A stretch of DNA of 64,000 nt from JACQFK01 sp964619955 (lineage in GTDB: Bacteria > Planctomycetota > MHYJ01 > JACPRB01). Below are positions 50,606 to 59,367 of this stretch, in pieces. Positions within the stretch are counted from its first letter, which is position 1. Each line of letters opens with the position of its first letter. Location: contig CAZUJF010000012.1 of the NCBI GenBank assembly GCA_964619955.1, positions 62,001 through 126,000 of the forward strand, in the 5' to 3' direction. The position numbers were made by a program, and so were the translations under genes. The notes below the pieces were generated by a model. That model ran no database searches and was not told the origin of the DNA. It saw only the letters and a program-made list of their open reading frames with translations.

Positions 50606-52888
50606 TCAGCGCGGGTCGGCGGCGTAGAGGCCCCGGAGGGACTCCGGCCAGACCTCCCCGATCGCCTCCTGGAACGTCACGGGAGGACGGTAATACGGCG
50701 AGGTCCGGTGGGACAGGTTCTTCATCCCCCAGTACGAGGGATGGAACTGGCAGCCGGCATCGAGCCAGTTGACCACGCGGACGAACTCCTCGCGGGAGAC
50801 CCGGAGTTCCGGATGCAGCGCCTTGAGCTCCTTCGCCCGCGCGAGCATCGCCCCGGCGCGGCCGCCCCAGGACTCGAAGCGCGGCTCGAAGCCGCCGAGC
50901 AGCGCGGCCAGCAGGCTGGAGTGCGCCCCGAAGTGCCGGGGCGGCGTCGGCTCCACCCAGGCCCGCACGTCGTTCTCGTCCACCTGCAGGCCCGCCAGCG
51001 GAAGGACGGGCCGCCGGGCCTTGTCCGGATCGAGCCCCAGGAGGCTCTCGTAGGAACGGCTGTAGAGCCGGGTGTCCGCGCCGCCCAGATCCAGCTTCGC
51101 GGCCTTTCCCTCCGGACGATGGCAGCCGGTGCAATGGCGGTCCCAGACCGGCTGGATCTGCCGGGCGTAGTCGATGAGTTTCTCCGGCGCCTCGTCGCCC
51201 GGCTGCGCCTGCGGCGGCGAGGGGGCGCGCAGGAGGGCCCGGGACGACGGCGCGGGCGTGCGCCGGCGGTCGTGGCAGCCCACGCAGGAGCGGACCTCCC
51301 CCGCGCGGTAGTTGACGTACGTGCGCTCGGTCTGCAGCGCCATGTAGTCGGCGTCGAGCGCCTGGAAGTAGATGTTGCGGCCGGCCGGGACCAGGAAATT
51401 CGCGGAGCCGTCCTCCTCGACGGGGACGACCCCGTGCTGGGCCTGCATGCCCAGCAGCCCCTTGCCCAGGACGCTGTGGGCCAGGGCCTCCTGGTCCCCC
51501 GCCCAGCGGTTCCGGGCCGCCCAGGGCCGCGGGGTCTGCTCGAGGATGCGGAGGTACTTCACGGTTCCCCGCGGAATCCCCTCCAGTCCGGCATACACGT
51601 CGCCCAGGATGCATTGCGCGAGGCGGCGCTCCGCCAGGTCCGCGCGGGGGGGCGCCCCCGACGGCACGGGCGGGACCGGGCGCGGCTTCAGGGGATAGGG
51701 ATGCCAGCAGGAGATCGCCGGATCCCTGAAGAGCGGAAGCAGGCCGCCCCGGCCGTCGAGCACGGCCAGGTCATAGGCCTTGGGGTCGTCCCAGGCCGGC
51801 CCCTTGGGTTTGTGCGCCACCAGATAGCAATCCTCGTCGATCGGATACGGATCCTTGAAGAGCCGCCCCAGCGTGCCCGTGCGGTCGTGCACCCAGCGGC
51901 CGTCCACCTGGAAGTGGAACCCGTCGTGGGCCTGCGCGTCGACGTCGGAGCTGATCAGCCTCATCGCCTCCCGCCGCTGCGGGTCGCGGGCCGTGTCCAG
52001 CAGGATCACCGTGCCCATGGCGTTGTTCGGCCCCCAATGCGAGGCGCCGAGGAACACGATCTTGCCGGGCGAGCCGGGCACGGGCCTGCCGTAGATCATC
52101 GTCTCGGGATCCACGATCGAGTTCCCGTAGACCTCCTCGGCGCGGCTGCCGTCGGGCAGCATCGACCAGAGGCACTTCACGGCGCCCGCGCCCTTCCGGT
52201 TGTACTCCCAGCGCATGTAGAGGATGCGGCCGTCGGGCAGCACCGCGGGGGAGAACTCGCTCACCGAGTTCGCGCTGAGCGGGCGGAGATTCCCCCCGTC
52301 GGCGTCCATCCGGTGCAGGACCGAGGTCGTGAACCCGTCGCTCGAGTCGCAGAGGACGCTGCGCCGGACGCGCGTCGAGGAGAAGACGATCCCGCCGTCG
52401 GGCAGCCAGCACGGATGCATGTCGTCGGTGCCGTGCGCGTAGCCCCCGCGCCCGTAGCGGCGCGCCAGCGCGGCCTCGTCGGTCTCGGGCCGGGTCAGCT
52501 GCCGCAGCCCCTTCCCGTCGACCCCGACCTCGTAGATCCGGTAGCCCTCGAGCGCCGAGCGCTTGTAGTCGAACACGATCCGGCGCGCGTCGAACGAGAG
52601 GTCGAAGCGGTTCACCACGCCCGACGAAAGTTCGGGGACCAGGTCCCGCACGCGGCCGCTGCGGAGGTCCAGGATGCAGAGGCCGCCGCCGGGCAGCCAG
52701 CGGCTGTTGACGTGCTCGCTGTAGACGTGGTTGGCCGTGAGGGTGTGGCGCCGGACGAAGATCAGCTCCCCGACGCCCGCGGCCAGGAGGCGCTCCGCGG
52801 CCGCCGAGGGCGCCGGGGCGTCCTGTCCGGAGGCGCGCAGCGCCAAGGCCGCCAGCATCGGCAGGATCAGGCGTCGGCTCGGTCCCAT
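50606..52888 (-). CDS. Secreted dihaem protein resembling hydrazine synthase alpha propeller domain (paralogue 3)
   Basis: A 760-residue protein with a signal peptide (MGPSRRLILPMLAALALRAS). It is the shortest and most canonical of the three paralogues: the propeller fills about 40-390 (GELIFVRRHTLTANHVYSEH, HPCWLPDGGIVFSSTRVRRS, VSEFSPAVLPDGRILYMRWE), followed by CVGCH near residue 533 and CTGCH near 584. The C-terminal part contains FVRVVNWLDAGCQFHPSYWG, corresponding to the segment before the FGE linker in paralogue 2. No FGE domain is present. It is 15 bp downstream of an isomerase-like gene and in the same operon as a Gfo/Idh oxidoreductase, which points to sugar oxidation rather than nitrogen chemistry. 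Confidence 0.87.
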   Translation of the reverse strand: MGPSRRLILPMLAALALRASGQDAPAPSAAAERLLAAGVGELIFVRRHTLTANHVYSEHVNSRWLPGGGLCILDLRSGRVRDLVPELSSGVVNRFDLSFDARRIVFDYKRSALEGYRIYEVGVDGKGLRQLTRPETDEAALARRYGRGGYAHGTDDMHPCWLPDGGIVFSSTRVRRSVLCDSSDGFTTSVLHRMDADGGNLRPLSANSVSEFSPAVLPDGRILYMRWEYNRKGAGAVKCLWSMLPDGSRAEEVYGNSIVDPETMIYGRPVPGSPGKIVFLGASHWGPNNAMGTVILLDTARDPQRREAMRLISSDVDAQAHDGFHFQVDGRWVHDRTGTLGRLFKDPYPIDEDCYLVAHKPKGPAWDDPKAYDLAVLDGRGGLLPLFRDPAISCWHPYPLKPRPVPPVPSGAPPRADLAERRLAQCILGDVYAGLEGIPRGTVKYLRILEQTPRPWAARNRWAGDQEALAHSVLGKGLLGMQAQHGVVPVEEDGSANFLVPAGRNIYFQALDADYMALQTERTYVNYRAGEVRSCVGCHDRRRTPAPSSRALLRAPSPPQAQPGDEAPEKLIDYARQIQPVWDRHCTGCHRPEGKAAKLDLGGADTRLYSRSYESLLGLDPDKARRPVLPLAGLQVDENDVRAWVEPTPPRHFGAHSSLLAALLGGFEPRFESWGGRAGAMLARAKELKALHPELRVSREEFVRVVNWLDAGCQFHPSYWGMKNLSHRTSPYYRPPVTFQEAIGEVWPESLRGLYAADPR

Positions 52889-52903
52889 CGCTCAAGCCCC
52901 CGT

Positions 52904-53767
52904 TCAATCGGCCGGATAGAGTCCGCGCAGGAACTTCAGGTTCCGGGTGTAGCTCTCCACCAGACCCAGGCCCTTCCCCATCGCGCCCTCGATCTGGATC
53001 CATCCGCGGTAGCCGATGTCCTCCATCGCCTCGCGGACCTTGCGGAAGTCCACGCGCCCCTCCCCCAGGAGCGAGGCGTTCTCCTTGGCGTGGAACTCGC
53101 AGATGTGCTCCGCTCCGAGCCGGCGGATCTCGGCGGGGACGTCGTAGCCCATCTTCTCCGCGTTCGCGACGTCGTAGTAGACCCGGACCGCCTTCGAGCC
53201 CACCCGCTGCAGCAGGTCGAGGTGCTCCCCGGCGTCCAGCCAGGACTCCACGCCCAGCACGACGCCGGCTTTCTCCGCCGCCGGCGCCAGTTCGCGGAGG
53301 CGCCGCACGGTCTCCGCGGTGCCGGCCGCGTCCTTCTTGAGGTCGTTCTTGTGGAAAAAGGCCAGCAGGATGACTTTCAATTCCAGGTCGCGGCAGGCTT
53401 CGATCGCGCCGGCCACCCACTCGACGGTCCGGGGATCCGACTTGAACGGGATGTTGTTCAGCTCGGGCAGCGCCAGCGACGCGAGCGCCACGCCTTGCGC
53501 GCGCGCCGCCTCGCGGTAGCGGCGCTGCAGGTCCGGCGCCTTCAGGCGCATGCCCTCGGCCCCGAAGCTGACCTGGACCCCGTCGAGCCCGATCTGCCGC
53601 GCGACGTCCAGGGCCTCGAGGTTCGCCATCTTCCCCAGCGACCAGTCGCAGGCGCCGATCCGGAAGCGGCGCGGCGCCTTCTCCTGGCCGAACCCCGGCA
53701 GCGCACAGAAGGCCCCCAGGGCCGAGGCGAGCCAGCCGCGCCGGGTCAGGCCTTCCGCGGCCGTCAT
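52904..53767 (-). CDS. Exported sugar phosphate isomerase/epimerase-like TIM barrel protein
   Basis: Start at 53767 overlaps the Gfo/Idh stop in ATGA, giving 287 residues. A Tat-like signal (LTRRGWLASALGAFCALPGF, residues 7-26) precedes a xylose-isomerase-like TIM barrel with VVLGVESWLDAGEHLDLLQR, VRVYYDVANAEKMG, HICEFHAKENASLLGEG and a final WIQIEGAMG; the Glu, Asp, His and Glu residues are the usual metal ligands. It is translationally coupled to the Gfo/Idh gene and 15 bp before paralogue 3. A shared sugar or polyol substrate is likely; identity unknown. Confidence 0.9.
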   Translation of the reverse strand: MTAAEGLTRRGWLASALGAFCALPGFGQEKAPRRFRIGACDWSLGKMANLEALDVARQIGLDGVQVSFGAEGMRLKAPDLQRRYREAARAQGVALASLALPELNNIPFKSDPRTVEWVAGAIEACRDLELKVILLAFFHKNDLKKDAAGTAETVRRLRELAPAAEKAGVVLGVESWLDAGEHLDLLQRVGSKAVRVYYDVANAEKMGYDVPAEIRRLGAEHICEFHAKENASLLGEGRVDFRKVREAMEDIGYRGWIQIEGAMGKGLGLVESYTRNLKFLRGLYPAD

Positions 53768-55098
53768 AGCCCCCATCCCGCCCGGAATTCGGGCTTCAAT
53801 TTCAGGTTCGCCTCGTCGCAATCCGTGAAGCGCCCGGCCGCGCCGTCCCAGGCCAGCTTGCGTCCGGGGAACCCCATCGCGATGATCCCCAGGAGGGCGA
53901 CCTCCGTCAGCGGGCCGCCGTAGTCCGTGAAGTCCGACCCCGCCCGGCGGCCCTCCCGGATGGCCGCCGCGAAGTCCTTGTACGGATCGCCCACCGAAGG
54001 AAGCACGCGGGGCGGCGGCTCCGGCTTCGCGCCGCCTCCGGGAAGCACCCGGAATCCGCCCGCGCCGTGGGACCCGTGCAGCATCGCCCCGCGCTCGCCC
54101 AGCAGCACGGCGCCCGTGGTCGGCGTCTCCTTGCCCGCCTCGAGCCCCTCGGGCCGGGGCATCTTCTGGACGTCGAAGCCGCTGTACCAGTAGATCGTGA
54201 CGGGGCCGCGCCCCTCCCGGGCGGGGAACTCGTAGCGGATCGTGCATCCCGAGGGGTACGTCTCGGCGTGCCGGACGGGATCGTAGTCCCCCAGCGACAC
54301 CGCCTCGACGCTCCGCGGCGCGCCCAGGTCCAGCGCCCAGTAGGACGGATCCAGCACGTGGCAGATCCAGTCGCCGATCACGCCGCCGCCGAAGGCCTTC
54401 CATCCGCGCCATTTGCCGGGGAGATAGGCGGGATGATAGGGCCGCTCCGGGACGGGGCCGAGCCAGAGGTTCCAGTCCAGCCCCTCGGGGACCGGCGGCC
54501 GCTCGGACAGGATGCCCAGGTCGCGGATCCGGGAATACGACGACTGGCAGCCGGCATGGATCGTATGGACCGCCCCGATGGCGCCGGCGCGCACCGTTTC
54601 GACGAAGCGGCGGATGGAGTCGCTCGCATGACCCTGGTTCCCCAGCTGGGTGACCACCCCCTTCTCGCGGGCGGTCTTCATCAGGGTCCGCACCTCGTGG
54701 ATGGAATGGGCCAGGGGTTTCTCGCAGTAGACGTGGAGGCCGCGGCGCATCGCCTCGAGCGCGGCGGAGGCGTGCACGTGGTCGGGCGTGGACACGGACA
54801 CCGCATCCACGGATTTCCCCAGCTCCTCGAGCATCACGCGGAAATCGCGGTAGCGTTTCGCCCCGGGGAAGCGCTTCACGGCGTCCTTCGTCTGCCGTTC
54901 GTCGACGTCGCAGAGCGCCACGACCTGGTTGCCGGGCGCCAGCCCGTTCAGGTTGGCCGCCCCCCGGCCGGAGACCCCGATGAACGCGAGGTTCAGGCCG
55001 CGGGCCGCGGGAAGGCGCGGCGCCGCCAGGGCCCCCGCCGCCAGCCCCGCCGAACCCAGGAATTCGCGACGGGAGACGCCCCGCCCTGCCGCCTTCAT
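53764..55098 (-). CDS. Gfo/Idh/MocA family oxidoreductase, Tat-exported
   Basis: A 444-residue NAD(P)-dependent sugar dehydrogenase-like protein. The Tat signal SRREFLGSAGLAAGALAA (residues 9-26) predicts export with cofactor. The Rossmann start is LAFIGVSGRGAANLNGL, and the family motif EKP appears in LHVYCEKPLAHS near residue 133. Substrate-side residues follow in FGGGVIGDWICHVLDPSYWA, with the His of the catalytic motif. Its start faces a divergent GH5-like gene across a 92-bp gap that carries site 6. It leads a three-gene operon (oxidoreductase, isomerase-like, dihaem protein). Confidence 0.95.
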   Translation of the reverse strand: MKAAGRGVSRREFLGSAGLAAGALAAPRLPAARGLNLAFIGVSGRGAANLNGLAPGNQVVALCDVDERQTKDAVKRFPGAKRYRDFRVMLEELGKSVDAVSVSTPDHVHASAALEAMRRGLHVYCEKPLAHSIHEVRTLMKTAREKGVVTQLGNQGHASDSIRRFVETVRAGAIGAVHTIHAGCQSSYSRIRDLGILSERPPVPEGLDWNLWLGPVPERPYHPAYLPGKWRGWKAFGGGVIGDWICHVLDPSYWALDLGAPRSVEAVSLGDYDPVRHAETYPSGCTIRYEFPAREGRGPVTIYWYSGFDVQKMPRPEGLEAGKETPTTGAVLLGERGAMLHGSHGAGGFRVLPGGGAKPEPPPRVLPSVGDPYKDFAAAIREGRRAGSDFTDYGGPLTEVALLGIIAMGFPGRKLAWDGAAGRFTDCDEANLKLKPEFRAGWGL

Positions 55099-55128
55099 AC
55101 TGACGATACGCCCCCGCCGCCCCTCCCA

Positions 55129-55145
55129 TGTACATGAATTGGTTA
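55129..55145. promoter_or_regulatory. Recurrent yAACCrYGTT near-palindrome, site 6
   Basis: On the minus strand it reads TAACCAATTCATGTACA, one base shorter in the centre than sites 2 and 5. It lies 30 bases upstream of the Gfo/Idh start and 45 bases upstream of the divergent GH5-like start, so one site could serve both. A CATGTACATG palindrome overlaps it (55127-55136). Confidence 0.4.
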
Positions 55146-55190
55146 ATTAATAAAGCCGGAGGACCCGCACGGCTTCTATAATGGGCCGTC

Positions 55191-57788
55191 ATGAGACGCT
55201 GCCTCTGGCTGCTGCTGCTGCTCTGCGCGGGGGCGCCGCCCGCCGACGACCCGGCCCCCTTCGCCCCGCCCTGGGACGACGCCTCGCCCGGCCCCGTGCA
55301 CCAGGGCGCGGGCCTGCACCGCCCCGCCGGATCGCTGGGCCCGGTCCGCGTCAAGGACGGCCGTCTCGAGGCCGGCGGCCGCCGGATCCGCTTCTTCGGG
55401 GCCAACTTCACCGCCGGCGCCTGCTTCCCCGATCACGACGCCGCCGGGAAGATCGCCGCGCGCCTGGCCAAGTTCGGATTCAACGCCGTTCGCCTCCATT
55501 TCCTGGAGGCGACCTGGGGGGAGCCGCGCCTGGTCGACTACGCCTCCGGGGACTGGACCCGCTGGAACGCGGGCACGCTGGACCGCCTGGACTACTTCGT
55601 GTCGAAACTCCGCGAGCAGGGCATCTACATCAACATGAACCTGCTCGTCGGCCGCCGCTTCGGCGAGGGCGACGGGGTGGACAAGGCCGTCCAGCGGCTC
55701 GGCTGGAAGGAGGCCCATGCGGTCGGCTTCTTCCACGCCCCGCACCGCGAGGCGCAGAAGGACTACGCCCGGCGCCTCCTCGGACACCGCAACCCCTATA
55801 CGAAGCTGACCTATGCCGAGGATCCCGCCGTGGCGTTCGTGGAGATCAACAACGAGAACGGGCTGATCCACACGTGGATGGGCGGCGGGTTCGAGGGCCT
55901 GCCCGAGCCGTTCGCGGAAGACCTGCGGCGCCAGTGGAACGCCTGGCTGGCGGCCCGGCACCCGGACAGCGCCGCCCTGGCGAAAGCCTGGGGGGCCCGG
56001 AACGACCCTCCGGGCGCCGAACTGCTCGTCAACGCGGACCTGGCGGACGGGCTCCGCCCCTGGACCCTGGAACAACACGCCGGGGCGAAGGCCTCCGTCC
56101 GCGCGGAGGACGGCGCCGCCGTGCTTCGGGTGGAGAAAAGCGGGAGCGAAGCCTGGCACGTCCAGTTCAACCAGCCGGGGCTGAAGGTCGCCAGGGGGGC
56201 CGTCTACACGGCCGCCTTCCGCGCCTCCGCGGACCGGCCCCGCAAGGTCTCCGTCGCCCTGGCTCAGGCCCACGCCCCCTGGGCCGCCCTGGGCCTCCAG
56301 GCCGAACTCGCCCTCGACCGCGAACCCCGGACGCACCGCTTCACGTTCGTGGCCCCGGACGACGACGCCGCCGTGCGCTTCGGCTTCTCGGGGCTCTCGC
56401 AGGAGGGCGCCGAGTTCCGCTTCGGCGCCCTCTCGCTCAAGCCGGGCGGCCGCGTGGGCCTGGCCGAGGGCGAAGCGCTGGAGCAGCGGAACGTGGGGCT
56501 CCCTTCCGCGGCCCGCGGACGCCGGCTGCCGGAGCCCGCGCGTCTGGAATGGATCCGCTTCCTCTGGGAGACGGAGCGCGCCTGCTGGCGGGACCTGCAC
56601 CGCTTCCTGCGCGACGAGCTCCGCGTCCAGGGCCTGGTCGCCGGCACCATCGTGGCCACGTCCACGCCCACCTTGATGGCGGACCTGGACGTCGTGGACA
56701 CGCACGCCTATTGGGAGCATCCGCGCTTCCCGGGGCGGGACTGGGACATGGACAACTGGATCGTGCGCAACCGCTCGATGGCCGACTTCCCCGCGGAGGC
56801 GACGATCACGCGGCTGGCCCTGCAGCGCGTGGCGGGCAAGCCCCACATGGTCAGCGAATACAACCATCCCGCCCCGAATCCGCACGCGGGCGAGGGCCCG
56901 CTCTTCCTCGCCGCGGCGGCGGGATGGCAGGACTGGGACGCGCTCTTCCTCTACACCTATGCGCACGACGAGCGGGGGATCAAGGCCGGCCGCATCCCGG
57001 GCTTCTTCGACGTGGGCCAGCATCCCACGATCATGGCCAACGCGCTCGTGGCGTCCCTGATGTTCCGCCGCGGAGACCTCGCCCCCGCCGGGCGGCGGCT
57101 CTCGATCCCCCTCTCCCCGGAACGGGAACTCGGGCTCGTCGCCGGACGCGGCGCCGCCTGGAACGTGCTTCCCGTCGCGAACCTGGGCGTCGATCCCGCG
57201 GCGGCCCTGCTCGCCCGGACGGAACTGGACCTGGCCGCGCCTCCGGACGCGCCGACGCCGGCGGCTCCCGCGGCGGAAGCCTCCCCCGGACCCTTCTCCT
57301 GGCGGAAGGAGGGGCCGAAGACCGGCCTCTTCGAGGTCCGGACGCCGCAGACCAAGCTGCTCGTCGGGCATGTGGACGGACGGACGATCGACCTGGGGCA
57401 CGGCGTCCAGGTCACCGTCGGCACGACGAGCAACGGCTGGTGCACGCTGGCCCTGACCCTGCTCGAGGGGGATTCCTTCGAGGCGGGCCGGGGCCGGGCC
57501 CTCATCGTCGCGACGGGGCACGCGGAGAACACCGGCATGGGCTGGAAGGACGCGGAGAAGTCGACGGTGGGCCGCGACTGGGGGAAGGCGCCCAGCCGGG
57601 TGGAGCTCGTCCCGGCGACGATCCAGCTCCCCCGCCGCGCCGGGGCGCCGCCGCCGCTCGTCCACGTCCTCGACGAGCGGGGGCAGCGCGCGGGAAGCGT
57701 GCCGGTGGAGGAGTCCGGCGGCGCGGCCGCGCGCTTCCGGATCGGAGCGCCCCACGCGACCCTCTGGTACGAGGTCGAATTCCGCTGA
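55191..57788 (+). CDS. Exported GH5-like glycoside hydrolase with internal carbohydrate-binding insert
   Basis: An 865-residue protein with a signal peptide (MRRCLWLLLLLCAGAPPADD). The TIM barrel begins with RIRFFGANFTAGACFPDHDA and FGFNAVRLHFLEATWG. The likely acid/base is Glu222 in EINNENGL and the likely nucleophile Glu556 in HMVSEYNHPAPNPHAG, the arrangement of GH5/clan A cellulase-type enzymes. Between them, about residues 280-420, sits a beta-sandwich resembling CBM4_9 (ELLVNADLADGLRPWTLEQH, AWHVQFNQPGLKVARGAVYT). The C-terminal 150 residues are beta-rich. The polysaccharide substrate is not known. The following beta-helix gene starts 10 bp downstream, so both are probably one transcript. 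Confidence 0.88.
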   Translation: MRRCLWLLLLLCAGAPPADDPAPFAPPWDDASPGPVHQGAGLHRPAGSLGPVRVKDGRLEAGGRRIRFFGANFTAGACFPDHDAAGKIAARLAKFGFNAVRLHFLEATWGEPRLVDYASGDWTRWNAGTLDRLDYFVSKLREQGIYINMNLLVGRRFGEGDGVDKAVQRLGWKEAHAVGFFHAPHREAQKDYARRLLGHRNPYTKLTYAEDPAVAFVEINNENGLIHTWMGGGFEGLPEPFAEDLRRQWNAWLAARHPDSAALAKAWGARNDPPGAELLVNADLADGLRPWTLEQHAGAKASVRAEDGAAVLRVEKSGSEAWHVQFNQPGLKVARGAVYTAAFRASADRPRKVSVALAQAHAPWAALGLQAELALDREPRTHRFTFVAPDDDAAVRFGFSGLSQEGAEFRFGALSLKPGGRVGLAEGEALEQRNVGLPSAARGRRLPEPARLEWIRFLWETERACWRDLHRFLRDELRVQGLVAGTIVATSTPTLMADLDVVDTHAYWEHPRFPGRDWDMDNWIVRNRSMADFPAEATITRLALQRVAGKPHMVSEYNHPAPNPHAGEGPLFLAAAAGWQDWDALFLYTYAHDERGIKAGRIPGFFDVGQHPTIMANALVASLMFRRGDLAPAGRRLSIPLSPERELGLVAGRGAAWNVLPVANLGVDPAAALLARTELDLAAPPDAPTPAAPAAEASPGPFSWRKEGPKTGLFEVRTPQTKLLVGHVDGRTIDLGHGVQVTVGTTSNGWCTLALTLLEGDSFEAGRGRALIVATGHAENTGMGWKDAEKSTVGRDWGKAPSRVELVPATIQLPRRAGAPPPLVHVLDERGQRAGSVPVEESGGAAARFRIGAPHATLWYEVEFR

Positions 57789-57798
57789 GGAGTCCCGC

Positions 57799-59277
57799 AT
57801 GACGCCCCTCCTGGCGGCCCTGCTGACGCTGCTCCAGGCCGACGACGTCCCCTCCGGACTCTGGGGCCGGCAGGGCGAGGCCTGGACGCCCCAGGGCCGG
57901 CTCCCGGACTACTCCTGGGCGGGCTACCGCCTGGGCGCGCGGCCCCTCCCGGACGCGGCCGTGCGATCCAGCGTCCGGGACTTCGGAGCCAAGGGGGACG
58001 GACAGGCCGACGACACGGCGGCGTTCCGCCGGGCCTTGGAGCAGGCGCCGGAGGGGGCGCTGCTCGTGCCGGCCGGACGCTACCTCATCAGCGACCTCCT
58101 GGTCCTGGGCCGGAGCCGGATCGTGCTGCGGGGGGAGGGACCCGAAAAGACGTTCCTGGTTTTCCCGAAGACGCTCAGCGACGTGAAGCCCGACTGGGGC
58201 GCGACGACGACGGGCCAGCGCACCAGCAACTACTCCTGGGGCGGAGGCTTCCTCACGCTGAGGGGGACGGACGGGGGCCGCGCGCTGGGGAGGATCGAGG
58301 CGCCGGCGGCGCGCGGGGAGCGCCGGCTGAAGATCGCCGAGGGGTCGGGGCTCAAACCCGGGGACCTGATCGAGATCCGCCAGTCCGACGAGGACGGATC
58401 GCTGGTCTCGCATCTGTACGCCGGCCGTCCCGGCGACACGTCCAAGCTCAGGACGGTCCGGACGAGTTTCGTCTCCCCGGTGGAGTCCGTCGAGGGGACG
58501 CTGCTGACGCTGGCGAGGCCGTTGAGAACGGACGTCGATCCGCGCTGGAAGGCCGAACTCCGCTCGTTCGAACCGGACGTGACGGAGAGCGGGGTCGAGG
58601 AGCTCGCCTTCGAATTCCCGGTGGCGCCCTACGGGGGCCATTTCAGCGAACTGGGCTGGAATCCGCTGGCCTTCCAGCGGGTGGCCCATTGCTGGGGGCG
58701 GAAGCTCCGGGTGATCAACGGCGACAGCGGCCCCTATCTGGGGGGGAAGTTCTGCACGCTCCAGGGGATCGTGCTGGAGTCCGCGCGTCCGCCCGACCGG
58801 ACGGGCCTCACGGGCCACCACGGCATCACCGCCTACGGCGACGACAACCTCGTGGAGGATTTCGAGATCCGGCACAAGTACGTGCACGACCTGACCGTCG
58901 AGCACAGCGCGGGCAACGTGTTCCGCCGGGGCCGCGCGGCCGACCTCAGCATGGACCACCACAAGAAGGCCCCGCACGCGAACCTCTTCACGGACCTGGA
59001 TCTGGGCGTGGGCTCGCGTCCGTTCCGCTCCGGCGGAGGCGCCGCGCTCGGGCTGCACTCCGGCGCGTGGGGGACCTTCTGGAACCTGCGGGCCCGGAAA
59101 CCCCTGGAGCCGCCGCCCTCCGGCTTCGGCCCGGACGCGCTCAACTTCGTGGCCTTCGGCCCCCCGGGCGCGGCAAAAGCCCCGGGCGGCGTCTGGTGGG
59201 AGCCCCTCCCCCCGGAGCGTCTCGTCCCCGCCGATCTCTACCTCGCCCAGCGGGAGCGGCGGCTCCGCGCGAAGTAG
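57799..59277 (+). CDS. Exported pectate-lyase-superfamily beta-helix protein
   Basis: A 492-residue protein with a minimal signal (MTPLLAALLTLLQADD). The Pectate_lyase_3 signature VRDFGAKGDGQADDTAAFRR is at residues 58-77, followed by PEGALLVPAGRYLISDLLVL and a right-handed beta-helix with Gly/Asn turns (HHGITAYGDDNLVEDFEIRH, NVFRRGRAADLSMDHH). Such proteins include GH28, GH55 and polysaccharide lyases; the catalytic residues are not certain here. AGGAG lies upstream of the ATG. It is co-transcribed with the GH5-like gene, which supports a joint role in breaking down one polysaccharide. Confidence 0.88.
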   Translation: MTPLLAALLTLLQADDVPSGLWGRQGEAWTPQGRLPDYSWAGYRLGARPLPDAAVRSSVRDFGAKGDGQADDTAAFRRALEQAPEGALLVPAGRYLISDLLVLGRSRIVLRGEGPEKTFLVFPKTLSDVKPDWGATTTGQRTSNYSWGGGFLTLRGTDGGRALGRIEAPAARGERRLKIAEGSGLKPGDLIEIRQSDEDGSLVSHLYAGRPGDTSKLRTVRTSFVSPVESVEGTLLTLARPLRTDVDPRWKAELRSFEPDVTESGVEELAFEFPVAPYGGHFSELGWNPLAFQRVAHCWGRKLRVINGDSGPYLGGKFCTLQGIVLESARPPDRTGLTGHHGITAYGDDNLVEDFEIRHKYVHDLTVEHSAGNVFRRGRAADLSMDHHKKAPHANLFTDLDLGVGSRPFRSGGGAALGLHSGAWGTFWNLRARKPLEPPPSGFGPDALNFVAFGPPGAAKAPGGVWWEPLPPERLVPADLYLAQRERRLRAK

Positions 59278-59315
59278 ACGCCCGCCCCTCCGGCATTCCT
59301 GAAACTTTATTTGGT

Positions 59316-59332
59316 TAACCACGTTACGTAAC
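59316..59332. promoter_or_regulatory. Recurrent yAACCrYGTT near-palindrome, site 7
   Basis: The plus strand reads TAACCACGTTACGTAAC. It is the most symmetric site: GGTTAACC (59313-59320) and GTTACGTAAC (59323-59332) are themselves palindromes. It ends 35 bases before the start of the dihaem gene at 59368. Confidence 0.5.
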
Positions 59333-59367
59333 TGTCCACGGAAGATTTGACTTCAAAGGGGGGTGGG

